This document shows, piece by piece, positions 12,701 to 23,600 of a stretch of DNA of 64,000 nt. The notes beneath the pieces are model-generated. The model worked only from the letters and a program-made list of their open reading frames with translations. It was not told where the DNA came from and made no database searches. This DNA is from Pogonophryne albipinna (lineage: Eukaryota; Chordata; Actinopteri; Perciformes; Artedidraconidae), in assembly GCA_028583405.1 (NCBI GenBank), contig CM053252.1, positions 40,864,197-40,928,196 of the forward strand. The letters are read 5' to 3'. A program made the position numbers and the translations under genes. How positions within the stretch are numbered: the first letter of the stretch is position 1; each line of letters opens with the position of its first letter.

Positions 12701-13133
12701 GTCATGACCGAAAGAACGAGATCGCGGATACAAGCGGCCGAGATGGGTTTTCTCCGCAGGGTGGCTGGTGTCTCCCTTAGGGATAAGGTGAGAAGTTCGG
12801 TCATCAGGGAGGGACTCGGAGTTGAGCCGCTCCTCCTTCGCGTCGAAAGGAGCCAGTTGAGGTGGTTCGGGCACCTAGTTAGGATGCCACCTGGGCGCCT
12901 CCCTAGGGAGGTGTTCCAGGCACGTCCAGCTGGTAAGAGACCAAGGGGTAGACCTAGGACCAGGTGGAGGGATTATATCTCTTCGCTGGCCTGGGAGTGC
13001 CTTGGGATCCCCCAGTCAGAGCTGGTTGATGTCGCCAGGGAAAAGGAAGTTTGGGGCTCTCTGCTGGAACTGCTACCCCCGCGACCCGACCACGGATAAG
13101 CGGAAGAAGATGGATGGATGGATGGATGGATGG
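9754..13133 (+). mobile_element. RTE-clade (Rex3-like) non-LTR retrotransposon, near full length
   Basis: The element is flanked by the 13-bp direct repeat TGAACATTTCATC (9741-9753 and 13134-13146), which is host sequence shared with the left arm of the surrounding element. Its 3' end is a run of GATG units directly after the stop codon, with almost no 3' UTR and no poly(A). This is the tail type described for the teleost RTE element Rex3. It inserted into the right arm of the 5893-13379 element after that element had formed. Confidence 0.92.
9857..13099 (+). CDS. Endonuclease-reverse transcriptase of an RTE/Rex3-like LINE
   Basis: One uninterrupted frame encodes the enzyme for target-primed reverse transcription. 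An apurinic-type endonuclease domain begins around [11 protein letters not shown] (10195), with [11 protein letters not shown] (about 10600) and [10 protein letters not shown] (about 10896). The reverse transcriptase has [33 protein letters not shown] and the catalytic [10 protein letters not shown] (about 12307). The C-terminus has [11 protein letters not shown] and ends [10 protein letters not shown] take the ATG at 9857 as the start, because the frame upstream runs back through the target-site duplication into host DNA and has no earlier ATG. That gives about 1080 residues, close to full length for this clade. No stop or frameshift is seen, so it could be active, although the first codons of the true element are uncertain. 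Confidence 0.93.
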   Translation: MANWSQARGQTKIGSKDLMKKTTTRSEDTRPGGSPGSLSGARPRRRTRRRASGGRACHGARPGPARKGNVGNTSASPSRGPTTYGKQRWGRVRCQKGGSESGGSRRTRPGRQKLALGTWNVTSLGGKEPELVREVERYQLDLVGLTSTHSVGSGTLLLDRGWTLFFSGVAQGVRRRAGVGILTSPRLGASLLEFTPVDERVASLRLRVMGGKTLTVVCAYAPNSSSEYTAFLETLERVLYGAPEGDSLILLGDFNAHVGNDGDTWRGVIGRNGPPDLNRSGGLLLDFCASHGLAITNTMFEHKDAHKCTWYQSTLGRRSMIDFVIVSSDLRPYVLDTRVKRGAELSTDHHLVVSWVEWRGKPLDRPGKPKRVVRVNWERLEEAQVQEAFNSHLRRSFSGIPVEVGDIEPEWSVFKASLAEAAAGSCGLKVLGASRGGNPRTSWWTPVVREAVRLKKEAFRDLLSRGTPEAVARYRQAQRAAASSVAEAKQRVWEKFGEDMEKDFRAAPKLFWKTLRHLRRGKQGTIQAVYSKDGTLLTSTDGVLGRWKEHFEELLNPTTPPSMLEAELEYDGGSAPISRGEVTEVVKQLHSGKAPGVDEIRPEMLKALGVEGLSWLTRLINIAWKSETVPKEWQTGVVVPIFKKGDQRVCANYRGITLLSLPGKVYSKVLERRVRPIVEPQIEEEQCGFRPGRGTTDQLFTLARILEGAWEYAYPVYMCFVDLEKAYDRVPRELLWEVLREYGVRGSLLRAIQSLYSQSESCVRVLGSKSDPFPVRVGLRQGCALSPILFVIYMDRISRRSHGGGGLQFGGLRIAPLLFADDVVLMASSVCDLQHSLDRFATECEAAGMRISTSKSEAMVLSRKPMDCPLQVGNESLPQVKEFKYLGVLFSSEGTMEREMGRRIGAAGAVLQSLYRTVVTKRELSQKAKLSVYRAIFVPTLTYGHEGWVMTERTRSRIQAAEMGFLRRVAGVSLRDKVRSSVIREGLGVEPLLLRVERSQLRWFGHLVRMPPGRLPREVFQARPAGKRPRGRPRTRWRDYISSLAWECLGIPQSELVDVAREKEVWGSLLELLPPRPDHG

Positions 13134-13146
13134 TGAACATTTCATC

Positions 13147-13379
13147 ACTAAGTTCATTTTTTTTCTACAAGCTACAAAACTTTTTTTTTTCTTCTGTGAC
13201 TTCAAATTTGGTTCACAGTTATGTGGATATTTTTTACAAGTGTACATTTGGTTCACAGTTACGTGGATATTTTATACAAGTGTAAATGTATGCACACAAG
13301 CTCAGATTTTTTTTCTGCAAGTGCTCACATCAGGTTTTACACGCTCTCGCATTTTGCACCATATCTACCTTCATAGCTG
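13147..13379 (-). repeat. Right terminal inverted repeat, outer part
   Basis: The outer 233 bp of the right arm includes two copies of the 40-bp subterminal repeat and the terminal CCTTCATA. It is displaced from its inner part by the RTE insertion. Confidence 0.9.
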
Positions 13380-13830
13380 CACAGGGAACCCACTCTGCCA
13401 GTGGGTTAATCTGTTTGATGCGGGCCTGCACGCCTTTGTATGTGCCTGACCTGTTGCTAGCATTGTCATAACAGTGTCCTCTACAGTTATTGATGTCAAT
13501 GCCCATGTCTCCTAAAACACTAATTACTGAATTGAACAGCGCTTCTCCGGTGTGGCTGGAAATGGGTAGGAATTTGACAAAACGTTCCTCTATACAGCCC
13601 TCTGGTGATACGTAGGATGAATGTCTGCTGGTCCACATGTGTGATATCTGGCGTGGAGTCCACACTGACAGAGAAATACTTAGCAAGTTTTACTCTCCTG
13701 ATGACTTCATCCAGCAATCTCCCGTCCCATCAGCTGTATGAATTCCTCACACACATTTAGTGAGAGGTAGGACGGATTTCCTCTGCCGTAACCCCTAAAA
13801 GCAAGTCCCTGGGGTAGTAATCAACAGCGA
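13380..13830 (-). pseudogene. hAT transposase remnant, N-terminal half
   Basis: On the minus strand the sequence reads GRGNPSYLSLNVCEEFIQLMG, then RRVKLAKYFSVSVDSTPDI, THVDQQTFILR, a frameshift, then YVSPEGCIEERFVKFLPI and CYDNASNRSGTYKGVQARI, ending EWVPCAA at the insertion border. These are the DDE-core motifs of ZMYM1/KIAA1586-like hAT transposases (DST...D, CYDNA). The remainder continues at 5892 on the same strand. The more N-terminal zinc-finger region is missing or unrecognisable. The frameshift near 13610 makes it a pseudogene apart from the large insertion. Confidence 0.8.
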
Positions 13831-14070
13831 ACCGCTTCGACACATGTATTTTGGTTTATTCACGGCATTCTTTTTGTTATTCTACAGTATTGTTGTTTTA
13901 TAGTTATTTGTTAATGTATACAACCCAATTTGCGTTCTTTGAAATTCAAAAGGACATTGCATTGTGTGTGTTACTTTTGTTGCAGTTGTATATGTCTTAA
14001 ATGCAGTGTTGGGTGTAACGCGTTACAAAAGTAACGGAGTTACAGTAATATATTACTTTTTGCTGTAACG

Positions 14071-15025
14071 TGAAGATTATTATCATCTGATATTTGGGTA
14101 GTGTGTTACATTTGAAATGGCAGAAAGTCTTGTTGCAACTTCCAGATATTAAAAGAGGCCCCTTGAGTTTCTCTGGAAATTATCAATAGTAGCAGTTAAG
14201 TGAATACTGTTCAAACAGTACCTGTGTTTGTGTTTTGTATTGATTTCTCTGTTTTATCCTTTCATAAATGTGAGGACTAAAACTTGCTCAAACATTCTGG
14301 GGTGCTTGGAGTAAACAGGTTGTATTGCTCTGTGGGGGAGGTGTAGGTAAGCAGGACAGTGGGTTAGGTGGATGAGAGTACCTTCTGCTTAAGATCTCCA
14401 GTATGTCATGTTTCAGGGAAGTCTACATATCTTGAATAGTATATGTGTGTGTTTAATTACTTTGTATTAATAATAGCAGTCTGTGTAACCAGAAGCGGAA
14501 AATATGAGGAGTAAAACCATTATTTGGAGTAAGATGTGAGCAAGAGAATATTCTTTAGACCCAACTCAGGTCTCTGGAATTTAGGGGGATGTGTGTGTGT
14601 GTGGAGGCTGCAGAAATATGAGACAGCGAACGCCAGATGTGTTTTGCTTCAAACTGAGACTGTTTGCGGGTCCTTTGCTGGCACGCGCTGATTCGCTGCG
14701 ACACAGCATCTTTTGCATCTCCCAATGAGATGACCTGAAAAGATGACCAGCTGACCCAACCCCTCCTGTTTTGTTTTCTGCATGCAAGCCTGTTCTATCT
14801 TTTAGTTCGTTCTCTTTTGCTCCTGCCGTCAAGATGAAAGGTTCTCCCGGCATTTGGACCAGAGCAGGGGGTGGGCCTACCCCTTTTGAGAAGTGTATTT
14901 GTATTCTTACCGTTTATCATTAAAGCAGATTATTGTTTAACCCCTATCCTGGTTGTTTTGAGTTTTCCTTCTTTTAAAGCAAACTCATATAGGATCGGCG
15001 CGGAGCAGAGATATCTGTTCCAACA
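14071..15025 (+). mobile_element. Solo LTR (955 bp) with 4-bp TSD
   Basis: It starts TGAAGATTATTATCATCTGA and ends ...GTTCCAACA, TG to CA. AACG flanks it on both sides (14067-14070 and 15026-15029). A second copy, on the opposite strand, is at 45308-46248. No internal coding region accompanies either copy, so both look like products of LTR-LTR recombination. The retroelement family is unknown; a 4-bp duplication would fit a class I ERV. Confidence 0.7.
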
Positions 15026-16029
15026 AACGAAGTAATGTAACGCGTTACTGATGAAATGTGGGTAATATATTACCCGTTACAATGCTCAGTAACGCAGTTA
15101 CAACACATTTTAACCCGAAATTAAATGGTGTTTTGTTTTTTAAGAATGTACTAACATAGCGAGACATTCCGACACCGGACAAATTGTGCGGGTAGATTAG
15201 TAAACCTGGTGTGTTTACCCTTCAGGCTTCGCATCGGGATCTTTGGGCAGTTGAATGTTATGCAACCATTCAAAAAAGAGAACGGAGCGAAAAATACAAA
15301 CAACAAAGGTGCGCGTGATCTGCTCCGCTGCGTGTGCATCATTTCCAAAGTGCTTTCACAGCAGTGACACACATCTGTGGATAATCATTTATACGAAAAT
15401 GGTTAAAGCAACCATCACTAAACGCCAGCAACACTGCATCTACTGCAGACAGTAGCAACAGGTCGGATCGGGACATCACGTTACCCTCCGTTGTGGACAG
15501 GGGCGCCGCCATGGATTTTGGGCCCCATGAAAATATATCACATTGGGCCCCACCACCAGGCCCAGGCCACGCAAACCAAGCACAATTGCTGTTACCACAC
15601 CTCCAGAACCCAACCCACTCATTTATGCTTTAAATAACTTCCTGTACAGGCTTGCATCTATCTTGTAGTCCAATACTAACTGCACAATATTTACTGACAC
15701 TGAGCGGTGAACTTATAACACTGTGCAGACGTGCAACATTCTGCTGCAGTAGAATTCACTATTTGATATAACACTAACATTCCTGACAATAGATCTCAAT
15801 AGTCATCTTTTATGGTGTACATGCCTTTTTAATAACATTTTTGAATGGAACATTCATAAATCAAAATAAATATAACTTAAATATACATGACCACTGTCAG
15901 AGAATATTTTAATCTGATCACTTGGTATATTGAGTTTCTCAGCGTTCCTGAGAACCTGTCAAAATTACAAACATATGCTTCTCATTAAGTCGCAATATCC
16001 CCTTGCTGCAACTTGAACTGGGTCACAGG

Positions 16030-17351
16030 TAGGGGTGGGCGATATGACGATATATATCGTCGTGACGATATTAGGTCTCCACGATATGCTTTTTCAGAGA
16101 TATCGTATCTATCGTGATAAAAAAAAAAAAAAAAAAATTGAAAAAAAATCATTAAAACTGTCATTTGTATGGCGATCAAGCCTGAAGCCACAGAGACGGA
16201 CACGATCCCCTGTCCGGCTAGGGTTAGGGTTAGCCAACACACTCTCACTCCATAATCGTCCAGGAGCGATGTTTGGTCAGTGTCCGTGGCGTGCAGTTGT
16301 GACGCTCCTAGGCTCCTTCAGCTTCATAAAGGGACGCAAATAGCTTTCAACTGATTGCAATGTATTCCCATCTGCGGCGGGATTTGACGCTCATGGAAGC
16401 ACGGCATTCGTTTGTGTCGGCTGCCCTTAAAGGCAATGTGAGCGTCCATTCTCATTGGATAACGGAGAATTGTACACCCGGAAGTAAGTATTCCCCTTAC
16501 TGTCGATTGATTTTACAGTGATATCTGCACTACTCATCGACTAAAAAACACCAGATTATCCTTGTTAATTACACAACATTGATTGGTTTAAATTGTGTGC
16601 AATGCTTTTGTATTTTTCCACTTCGATTCGGAGAAAAAAATATTTTTTCGGAGTAAAGGATGGCAGAAGACACTACACTACCCAGAATCCCCAGCTATCG
16701 TTTAGGACTACACCATGTACTCTGTTTGACAAGCCCCGTGATAGTCCTCAAGCTCTGTGATTGGAGCGTGTGCTCCAAGGGTTACGCCGAGCCTCGAACA
16801 GCACTTGAAATGGGATGGAACCACGGCAGACTGTCCAAAACTGGATTTGAACGGCTGGGGGAGCGGGAGGGGAAGAGGCTCGCCGTGCGCGGCGCAGGGG
16901 GCTATGACAGCGGACGGAGAGCCTCTTCCCCTCCCGCTCCCCCAGCCTCACCTACTGATTTTAATTTCACCATATATCAAGCCCGATCGATTTCACAATG
17001 TCAGCGCACCTCTGCTTTCGTGTTGGTAGTTCAGTCCGAGTTGTTTGACACGCTAGTGCTACCTCAGAAAGTTCATTTTTATACTGAGAAACTGTGCCTT
17101 GAAGCCATATCAAAATGTTGAATTGTTCATTCAGGGATTCATTTCAGAAATAAAACCAGCTTGAAATGCTATGTTGGTCTGTTACTCCTTTTTGTTTTAG
17201 TTTCTGTTACCTTGTAGGTGCTTGTACTGTTAAGTAACTTGAAAAATAACCATAATAATCGACATGAAAAAATATCGTGATATATATCGTCTATCGTGAT
17301 ACTGCTTGAAAAATATCGTGATAATATATTTTTCAATATCGCCCACCCCTA
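16030..17351. mobile_element. Non-autonomous hAT (1322 bp) in the ERV 5' LTR
   Basis: The terminal inverted repeats begin TAGGGGTGGGCGATAT. They are flanked by an exact 8-bp duplication, GTCACAGG (16022-16029 and 17352-17359). The intact 3' LTR gives the empty-site sequence. The ends are rich in ATATCG and TATCGTGATA motifs. The ORF at 16660-17121 has no recognisable domain. Part of the interior (about 16740-16855) is shared with 36300-36425. Confidence 0.93.
16853..16947. repeat. Perfect 28-bp inverted repeat (hairpin) inside the hAT
   Basis: Arms 16853-16880 and 16920-16947 are exact reverse complements (GGCTGGGGGAGCGGGAGGGG...), separated by 39 bp. GC-rich and able to form a stable stem. 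Confidence 0.92.
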
Positions 17352-17660
17352 GTCACAGGTCAAAGGGTCCTCTTTCTTCCTGTGGAGAATAAAGATTGCA
17401 GACACAGAGGGGCCGTTGTTCCTGTGTCTGGCATTCATTAGGCAGGCTTGCCATAGTCCGTCCTCTCAGAATATAACAGATCCCTGATTCTCTTTGTCTC
17501 TTCAGAGTTCCTCGTGGTTTGCTCACATGTAGTAATGTGATAAGCTGCGTGAAGCTCTCCGGCCGTTATCTATGAACTTTCAATAAATCTCAGTTGTTTG
17601 ATTAAACAAGGATTCCAGTCTCCATCTTTCCTGCACTGTTCAGAAGTTTCCGTAACAAAT

Positions 17661-17679
17661 TGGCGTCACGAACAAGGAT
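17661..17679 (+). promoter_or_regulatory. Candidate ERV primer-binding site
   Basis: TGGCGTCACGAACAAGG lies three bases after the LTR end and starts with the TGG complementary to tRNA CCA. The primer tRNA is not assigned. It loosely resembles a lysine-type site, but only with a gap and several mismatches. Confidence 0.6.
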
Positions 17680-17701
17680 ACCAAAAAGATCTTCAGAACT
17701 G

Positions 17702-18731
17702 GTAAGTGTAATTTCAAATCTATATTTGGACATTGCCTTACCAGAATCTGTGATTGACGGTATCATAAAATTACCTGTGAAACTGAGCGGCTGCATTTTT
17801 TTTGGGTCTCTCTACTATTTTACATTTGAGGCATAATAATAACCTGAAAAAAAAAACGGTGTCTGGGAACTTTTTTTCTGGCCGATTTTCCCTGTGAATG
17901 CTGCTGGGGCGTGTGCCTTCAGAGCAAACACAGCTCATGTAAAAGCAATAAGGATATTTGGGGATAATAGATATCCTAGGAATATCGATTTTGACTGATT
18001 TCCTCTGTGTGTGCTTTTTGGAATTAAATCACCAGACAATTACACACAGCAAATATTCGGAGAGACCTTAAAAGAGAGCATCACTAAAGTGGACTTCTGC
18101 ATTAGAAAAAATGTCATGCATCTGTATTGAAAAAGATTGCCAAATTCTGGAGATTTCAGCGGTTAACTGGTTAATTTAATAGCAGACATCTCCTCGGATC
18201 TGTACGGCTGCTGGTGTGTGTAATTTCACCCCCACCCCCTGCGGCGTAGCAAGCACAAAGGGTGAAACACGAAATGACACAATATTCTCTTCCTCACACC
18301 ATTTGTCGATTTTGGAACTAAACAAAAACGATGAGAAATGGGAAGGGTGGTATGCGGGAGTGTGTGACATACTGTGTTTCATAACAGATGAGTTGTTGAA
18401 TTTGGCTGTTGTTGGAAGACAGGGTAAATTAAAAAAAGCCTCCGCTCTCCGCGGACGGAGAGAGCGTAGCACCACTAAATTCGCATAGTGGTTGTTGATT
18501 GAGAATAAATTAATTATTGCTCTTCAACAGATTCCGTTCTTAGCACTTGTACAAGTATATATGGGCAGAAGGCACTCATATTAAACAGATATTTCCCTAC
18601 CCGCTGAGATCTCCCTAATTCGGATTAAATTAAGCTGGATGAGTTTTTGCAGTCACCTGGGGCTTGTTGCGAGTTCATGTTTGTTCGTCTAATTGCAGTG
18701 TTTGTTTTATTTTACTAACCGTTAAACATAG
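17702..18731 (+). promoter_or_regulatory. Predicted leader intron (GT-AG) upstream of ERV gag
   Basis: A strong donor, CTG|GTAAGTG, lies 41 bp after the primer-binding site start. A near-ideal branch point and acceptor (TACTAACCG...AACATAG) lie just upstream of gag. Splicing would remove about 1030 nt containing many upstream ATGs, and the first ATG left would be the gag start at 18833. A second donor-like site, GCTG|GTAAGA, is at 18762. Splicing is inferred from sequence only. Confidence 0.45.
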
Positions 18732-18832
18732 GTAATACTGTCTCCACAAACGAGTCAGCTGGTAAGAGGAAAGCGAATTCACGCACCAAAACACCTTCTA
18801 AAAATCCGATTACAGACAGCCACTACAGTCAT

Positions 18833-20698
18833 ATGTTTTCCCCTAATATGCCGTCTGGAATTGTCGGAAGAACCTTGGATTGGTCTAAAGTTATGCCGTT
18901 TACCTCGTTACTTTGTGAACACTCACAACAGAAAAATCAGAAAGGGAAGATTGAATTTGATTGGCCTTTAACCGATACTTTTGACATGGCCGTGTTGTGG
19001 CAGGCATTTAAACTGGTTGAAAGTGAGGCGAATTGCTCCTGGGATATAACATATATGAAAGAATGTGTTAAAGCTTGGATGCCTATTGCAGAGAAAAGAG
19101 GTTATGATGAGCGGAAAAATGAAAAATCAGTTGGCACCGAGCGAGGCTCCATTGAGCTCAAAGCGTTGATCGATAGAGTTTCTAAATGTGCGGCGAATTG
19201 TCATTTGCTTAGTCTAGAGGCTGCTTTTGATGTTAAATCAGAGAACATGTCCAGAATTAAGGAAAGACACGGAAAGGATGTTACAGCCATTGCTAAATCC
19301 GTAATGTATGATTGGTTGAAAAGACAGGGAAAGTCTCCCACACCATCTCAGCTCATTTGCATTTTAACAGACAATGGGCTGCTGGAAAAAGAGTAGGTTG
19401 TGTCTCTCTGTACAAAAATGATCCCTGCAACGGAACTCTCAAATCATGCTGCGAGAAACTCCGATGATGATCTTTTCATTACAGCTGCGGTTATCATGAA
19501 TGAAAATAAGTTGAAATATCAGCCAAGACAAGAAATAGATTTAGGACGAGAAGAAGAAATAGCAGAGGTGGAGGAAGGGAATTCTTCAGACGGCAGCCCG
19601 TTAAGAACCCCCACTCTTCCTCCTCCACCACTCCGTCTACCCAGGATCGCCGTACGGCTCCAATTTTCCAAAGAGTATTCCGCGTACAATAGTCACGAGA
19701 GGGCAAACATCTCAGAATATAATCCTGCTGAAACTGTGACAGCCCCGAAAATTCTGATAGGAGAAGTTCCAGTTTTTAAGCCTTGGACACCCGCGGAGGT
19801 CATTGATGTCACTAATCACGCTCCCAGTCCCACTAAAAGCCCAGATGAGTATCTGTCGTGGTTGACTAATGTCTGCTCAGTTTATAACTGTTTGGTTCAT
19901 GATGTTAAACAGCTGATAATTCTAACATACAAGGCAGATTGGCCCACGTGCAGAGACAAATTTACATTTCCTGAATGTACGCCTGCAGGGGATTGGCCTG
20001 AGGCACAGACGCGCGACATGTGGATTCAGAACGTGGCTGCTTTGGCTATTAGAGTATGCGCTAAAACTCACACAGATTTTTCCCAAGTGACGGCTTGCGT
20101 ACAGAGCCCAACAGAAGCTGTCCCAGAATTTATCCAGCGTTTCATGACAGTGTGGGACAATAATGCTGGCATTAAAAGGGAGGGCAATGATTTGTTCGCT
20201 ATACAGAGTTTGTTGCATAATTTAATCCCAGAGACAGCTCAAGCCTACATGATGGCGACTCCTGACTGGCAAGTTAAAACCTGGCAACTTACGATAGCCA
20301 CAATGCGTGCCCTGCATCGGAGCCAGATATTTCTGACCCCCAGAACTGCCCAGCTAATGCAACTATTGCCTAAAAATACACAGGCTTATCAGGGTGCGGA
20401 TAACTCCCAGCAGTTTCAGGGACAACACCGCACACAGGGAAGATCACAGGATTATCAAAATAAGAGCAGACAGCAGCAGAAAAATAATTCCAAAAAGTTG
20501 ATGCCATGTCATGTTTGCGGTGCAACGGATCACTGGGCGGGTCAATGCGAGAAGAGGTGGGGTGCGCAGCAGCACACACAATCTTTACCTGCTCTCCCCC
20601 AGCCTCCTAGGCATCCTGCATTGATGCCGCCTCCACATTATGACAGACAGGCTCAACATGGCCAAAACGGTCAGCAGAGTGGATTTAATAGAAGATAG
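18833..20698 (+). pseudogene. gag: ERV gag, one in-frame TAG
   Basis: Gag forms the virion core. The frame runs from the ATG at 18833 to a TAG at 19394-19396, then continues in the same frame to the TAG at 20696-20698, for about 620 codons. The first part (187 residues) would be matrix-like. The second has a Pro-rich stretch (about 19610-19640), a capsid-like region (EYLSWLTNVCSVYN, VPEFIQRFMTVW) and one CCHC zinc knuckle, CHVCGATDHWAGQC (about 20506-20550), for RNA packaging. The final UAG is in frame with pol, as in gammaretroviruses, where it is read through. The internal TAG is more likely damage. Identification rests on order and the zinc knuckle; no search was run. Confidence 0.85.
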
Positions 20699-23600
20699 GG
20701 GTGCCATGGAGAAATAGGATCAGATTCACAGCATTTCCCCATTCAAGCAGCAACAATTCGCCTTTCCAATAACCCGCGTGAAGATCCGATTATGCCCATT
20801 GATTTTAGTGGCACGGCTGTAGATATTTTGATTGACAGCGGAGCCACATTGTCTGCAATACGCACTCAGGAGAAAGTTTGTAGAGCAACTAATAACTTTG
20901 TTACAACAATGGGCGTTTCTGGCATACCTATGTCTGAGCCCATTTCACAGAATACTGATATTTCTATAGATGGATCAAATGTGAAACACTCTTTCATTAT
21001 TTCAGATGGAAGTCCTATTAATTTAATGGGCAGAGACTTACTTTGTAAGTTACAGGCAACAATACATTGCACTCCGGATGGATTGTTTTTGACTATTCCT
21101 GACAGCAAAGTCTATCAAGCTGTCCAATTCATTCAATCATCTCAAGACAACCTTTATTGTTGGTCATTTCCAGATTTCAACATGATTTCTGTTTTCTCCA
21201 CAACAGGGATTCAGAAAATTGCTAGCATTTCCCCTGTGTGTGCTTCCTTAATGTCTCTTATGCGGCCTGTGTTGAATTGTCATTGCACAGCTGCTTTTAA
21301 CCCATCAGATGACTATGCGCTTTCAATTAGAGGTTTTTGCAACAGCTCAGATCAGTTGGAATGCGACCAGTTTATATTCATTGGACCCCAAGGGTGCGCA
21401 TTGCCTATGAGACTCACACCCACACAGCAGGCATTTCATGTTGTGAAAACGATCCCTCACGTCACACTAGCTGTCACTCCAGGCAGTAGTCCTAAGGAGG
21501 TGGGGGCTATGGCAGCCCACTGCTTTGCTCGGCTAGGAGCTGTAACAGTCTCTCTCTCACACACACACACGCCTAATCTAATTAACCTCGGAGAGGAGCA
21601 TTACATGCTGCGTCTCTCTGAGCCCATTTCTCTCCCCCAAAGCACATTTCTCAACTTACAACCCCCTCCTCTCACAGAATATGGACCCCCTTCAGATTTT
21701 TGGGAAGTTCCAGCCACATTATGGGCCAAGCACAAGAATCATGTTGGATTTGTCAGTTCCGTTCCACCACACAGAGTGACACTTAAAGCCAATGCCAGAT
21801 TGCCAGCTATCAGACAGTACAATTTACCCCATAGAGCCATTGTGGGAATTGAAGGAGTCATCCAATCTCTGCTCGATCAGGGCGTATTAATCTACACGAC
21901 CAGTCCGTGTAATACTCCAATTCTACCCATACCTAAACACAATCGCCCTGATGAGTGGCGTTTTGTCCAAGATTTGCAGGCTATTAATGCCATTGTCATT
22001 CCAACGGCCCCCATTGTGCCTGACACAAATTCGATCCTTGTTTCTTTGCCTCCAGACTCCACATATTACACAGTCATTGATATTTGTTCAGCATTTTTCT
22101 CTATTCCTTTGCATCCAGAAAGCCAGTATCTGTTTGCATTTACATTCAGAGGTAAACAAATCACATACACGCGCCTCCCACAGGGGTTTGTTGAATCGCC
22201 TACTGTGTACGGAGCAGCTGTTAAAAGAGACCTGGACACTTTGGTCCTTACAGGGGGCAGCACCCTCCTTCAGTATGCTGATGACCTGTTGATTGCGTCA
22301 CCTAACAAAGACGCCTGTCGCATCGACTCCATTCTGCTCATGAAAAGACTTTCTGAATGCGGACACAGAGCATCCCTGGCCAAGTTGCAATACTGCCAGA
22401 CTGAGGTCACGTATTTGGGTCACATTCTGAGAGATGGACACCGCCTCCTCTCACCTGCGAGAATCTGCCTTTTGAACAAAGTACCACCACCTCGCACAAA
22501 GAAGGAGATGCTTTCCTTCTTGGGCATGGCGAATTACTGCAGACATTGGATATACGAGTATGCTGCTATGGACTCCGTCCTGCGTGCTGCCACTCTGCAG
22601 GCCGCCCCTAACATTGTTCAATGGTCTGAGGACATGCACACAGCTTTTCAGGACTTAAAGCAGGCCCTCACATCAGCTCCGGCCCTGGGGCTCCCTGATT
22701 ACCATCAACCTTTTCATCTACACGTCCATGAAAAGGGGGGCTTTGCAACAGGCATTTTGGTACAGAAGCATGGCTCTAATTTTCGGCCTGTAGCATACTA
22801 CTCGTCTCGACTTTCCCCTGTGGTACTTGGTATGACTTCATGCCTGCGAGCAGTGGCCGCAGTTGCAATAGTTATCAAGCAATCCTCTCCCATTGTACTG
22901 GCCAGTGACTGTGTAGTACATGTCCCACATGCAGTTTTGCATATTCTGAACACCTCTGCTACTCAGCATATGACAGCAGCAAGGCGATCTGGTTATGAAG
23001 CGGTAATTCTTTCAAGCCCACACATCACTCTTAAACGTCCCCCCCCCTAAACCCAGCTACGCTGGTGCCAATTCCAGATTTTGAAATAACACATGACTGC
23101 GTCACAACGATTGACATGTCTTCTTCCCCCAGAGCTGATATGTTGCAAACTCCTATCCCTAATTCAGATATGATTCTATACACAGACGGGTCTGCGAGCA
23201 GACCGTCTGACACAGTACACTTAGCAGGCTATGCTGTTGTGAACGACTGGGAAGTCTTAGAAAGCAGGGCCTTGCCAAATGGCACGTCGGCTCAGGCTGC
23301 AGAGTTGCATGCTCTGCTTAGGGCGTGTATTTTGGCTGAAGGTAAAGTTGCAACCATTTTCACAGACTCCAGGTATGCATTTGGTGTGTGCCATAATTTT
23401 GGTGTCTTGTGGAAGATGCGCGGTTTCTTAACATCGGCTGGTAAGCCTATTCAACATCATGCGTTAGTAGCTGAGTTATTAGACGCTATCCTGCTCCCTG
23501 CACAGCTAGCAGTAGTTAAATGTGCTGCTCACACAAATTCTGATGATCCTATTTCGCGTGGAAATGCGTTAGCCGACACCGCGGCTAAACAAGCAGCAGT

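Larger units (their letters stand above)
5893..13379. mobile_element. Long-TIR DNA element (arms ~0.95 kb) interrupting a hAT transposase
   Basis: Both ends start TATGAAGG(A/T)AGATATGG when read inwards. The ends are flanked by the 5-bp direct repeat GCTGC (5888-5892 and 13380-13384). Removing the element and one GCTGC restores the surrounding hAT transposase frame across ...CAAHT.... That shows the borders exactly. The arms are about 962 bp (5893-6854) and 927 bp (13379 back to 9060, less the RTE insertion). The original element was about 4.1 kb. The 2.2-kb interior has no recognisable transposase, so it appears non-autonomous. The 5-bp duplication could fit a hAT5-type element, but the TATGAAGG end is not a typical hAT end and I do not assign a superfamily. 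Confidence 0.85.
15895..17657 (+). repeat. ERV 5' LTR, split by a hAT element
   Basis: The LTR parts are 15895-16029 and 17360-17657. Together they make 433 bp, the same as the 3' LTR. The hAT with its duplicated GTCACAGG sits between them. AATAAA motifs in the right part (for example in TCAATAAATCTC) are candidate poly(A) signals. The insertion separates upstream U3 sequence from the likely R region, so transcription from this LTR is probably impaired (inference). Confidence 0.93.
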
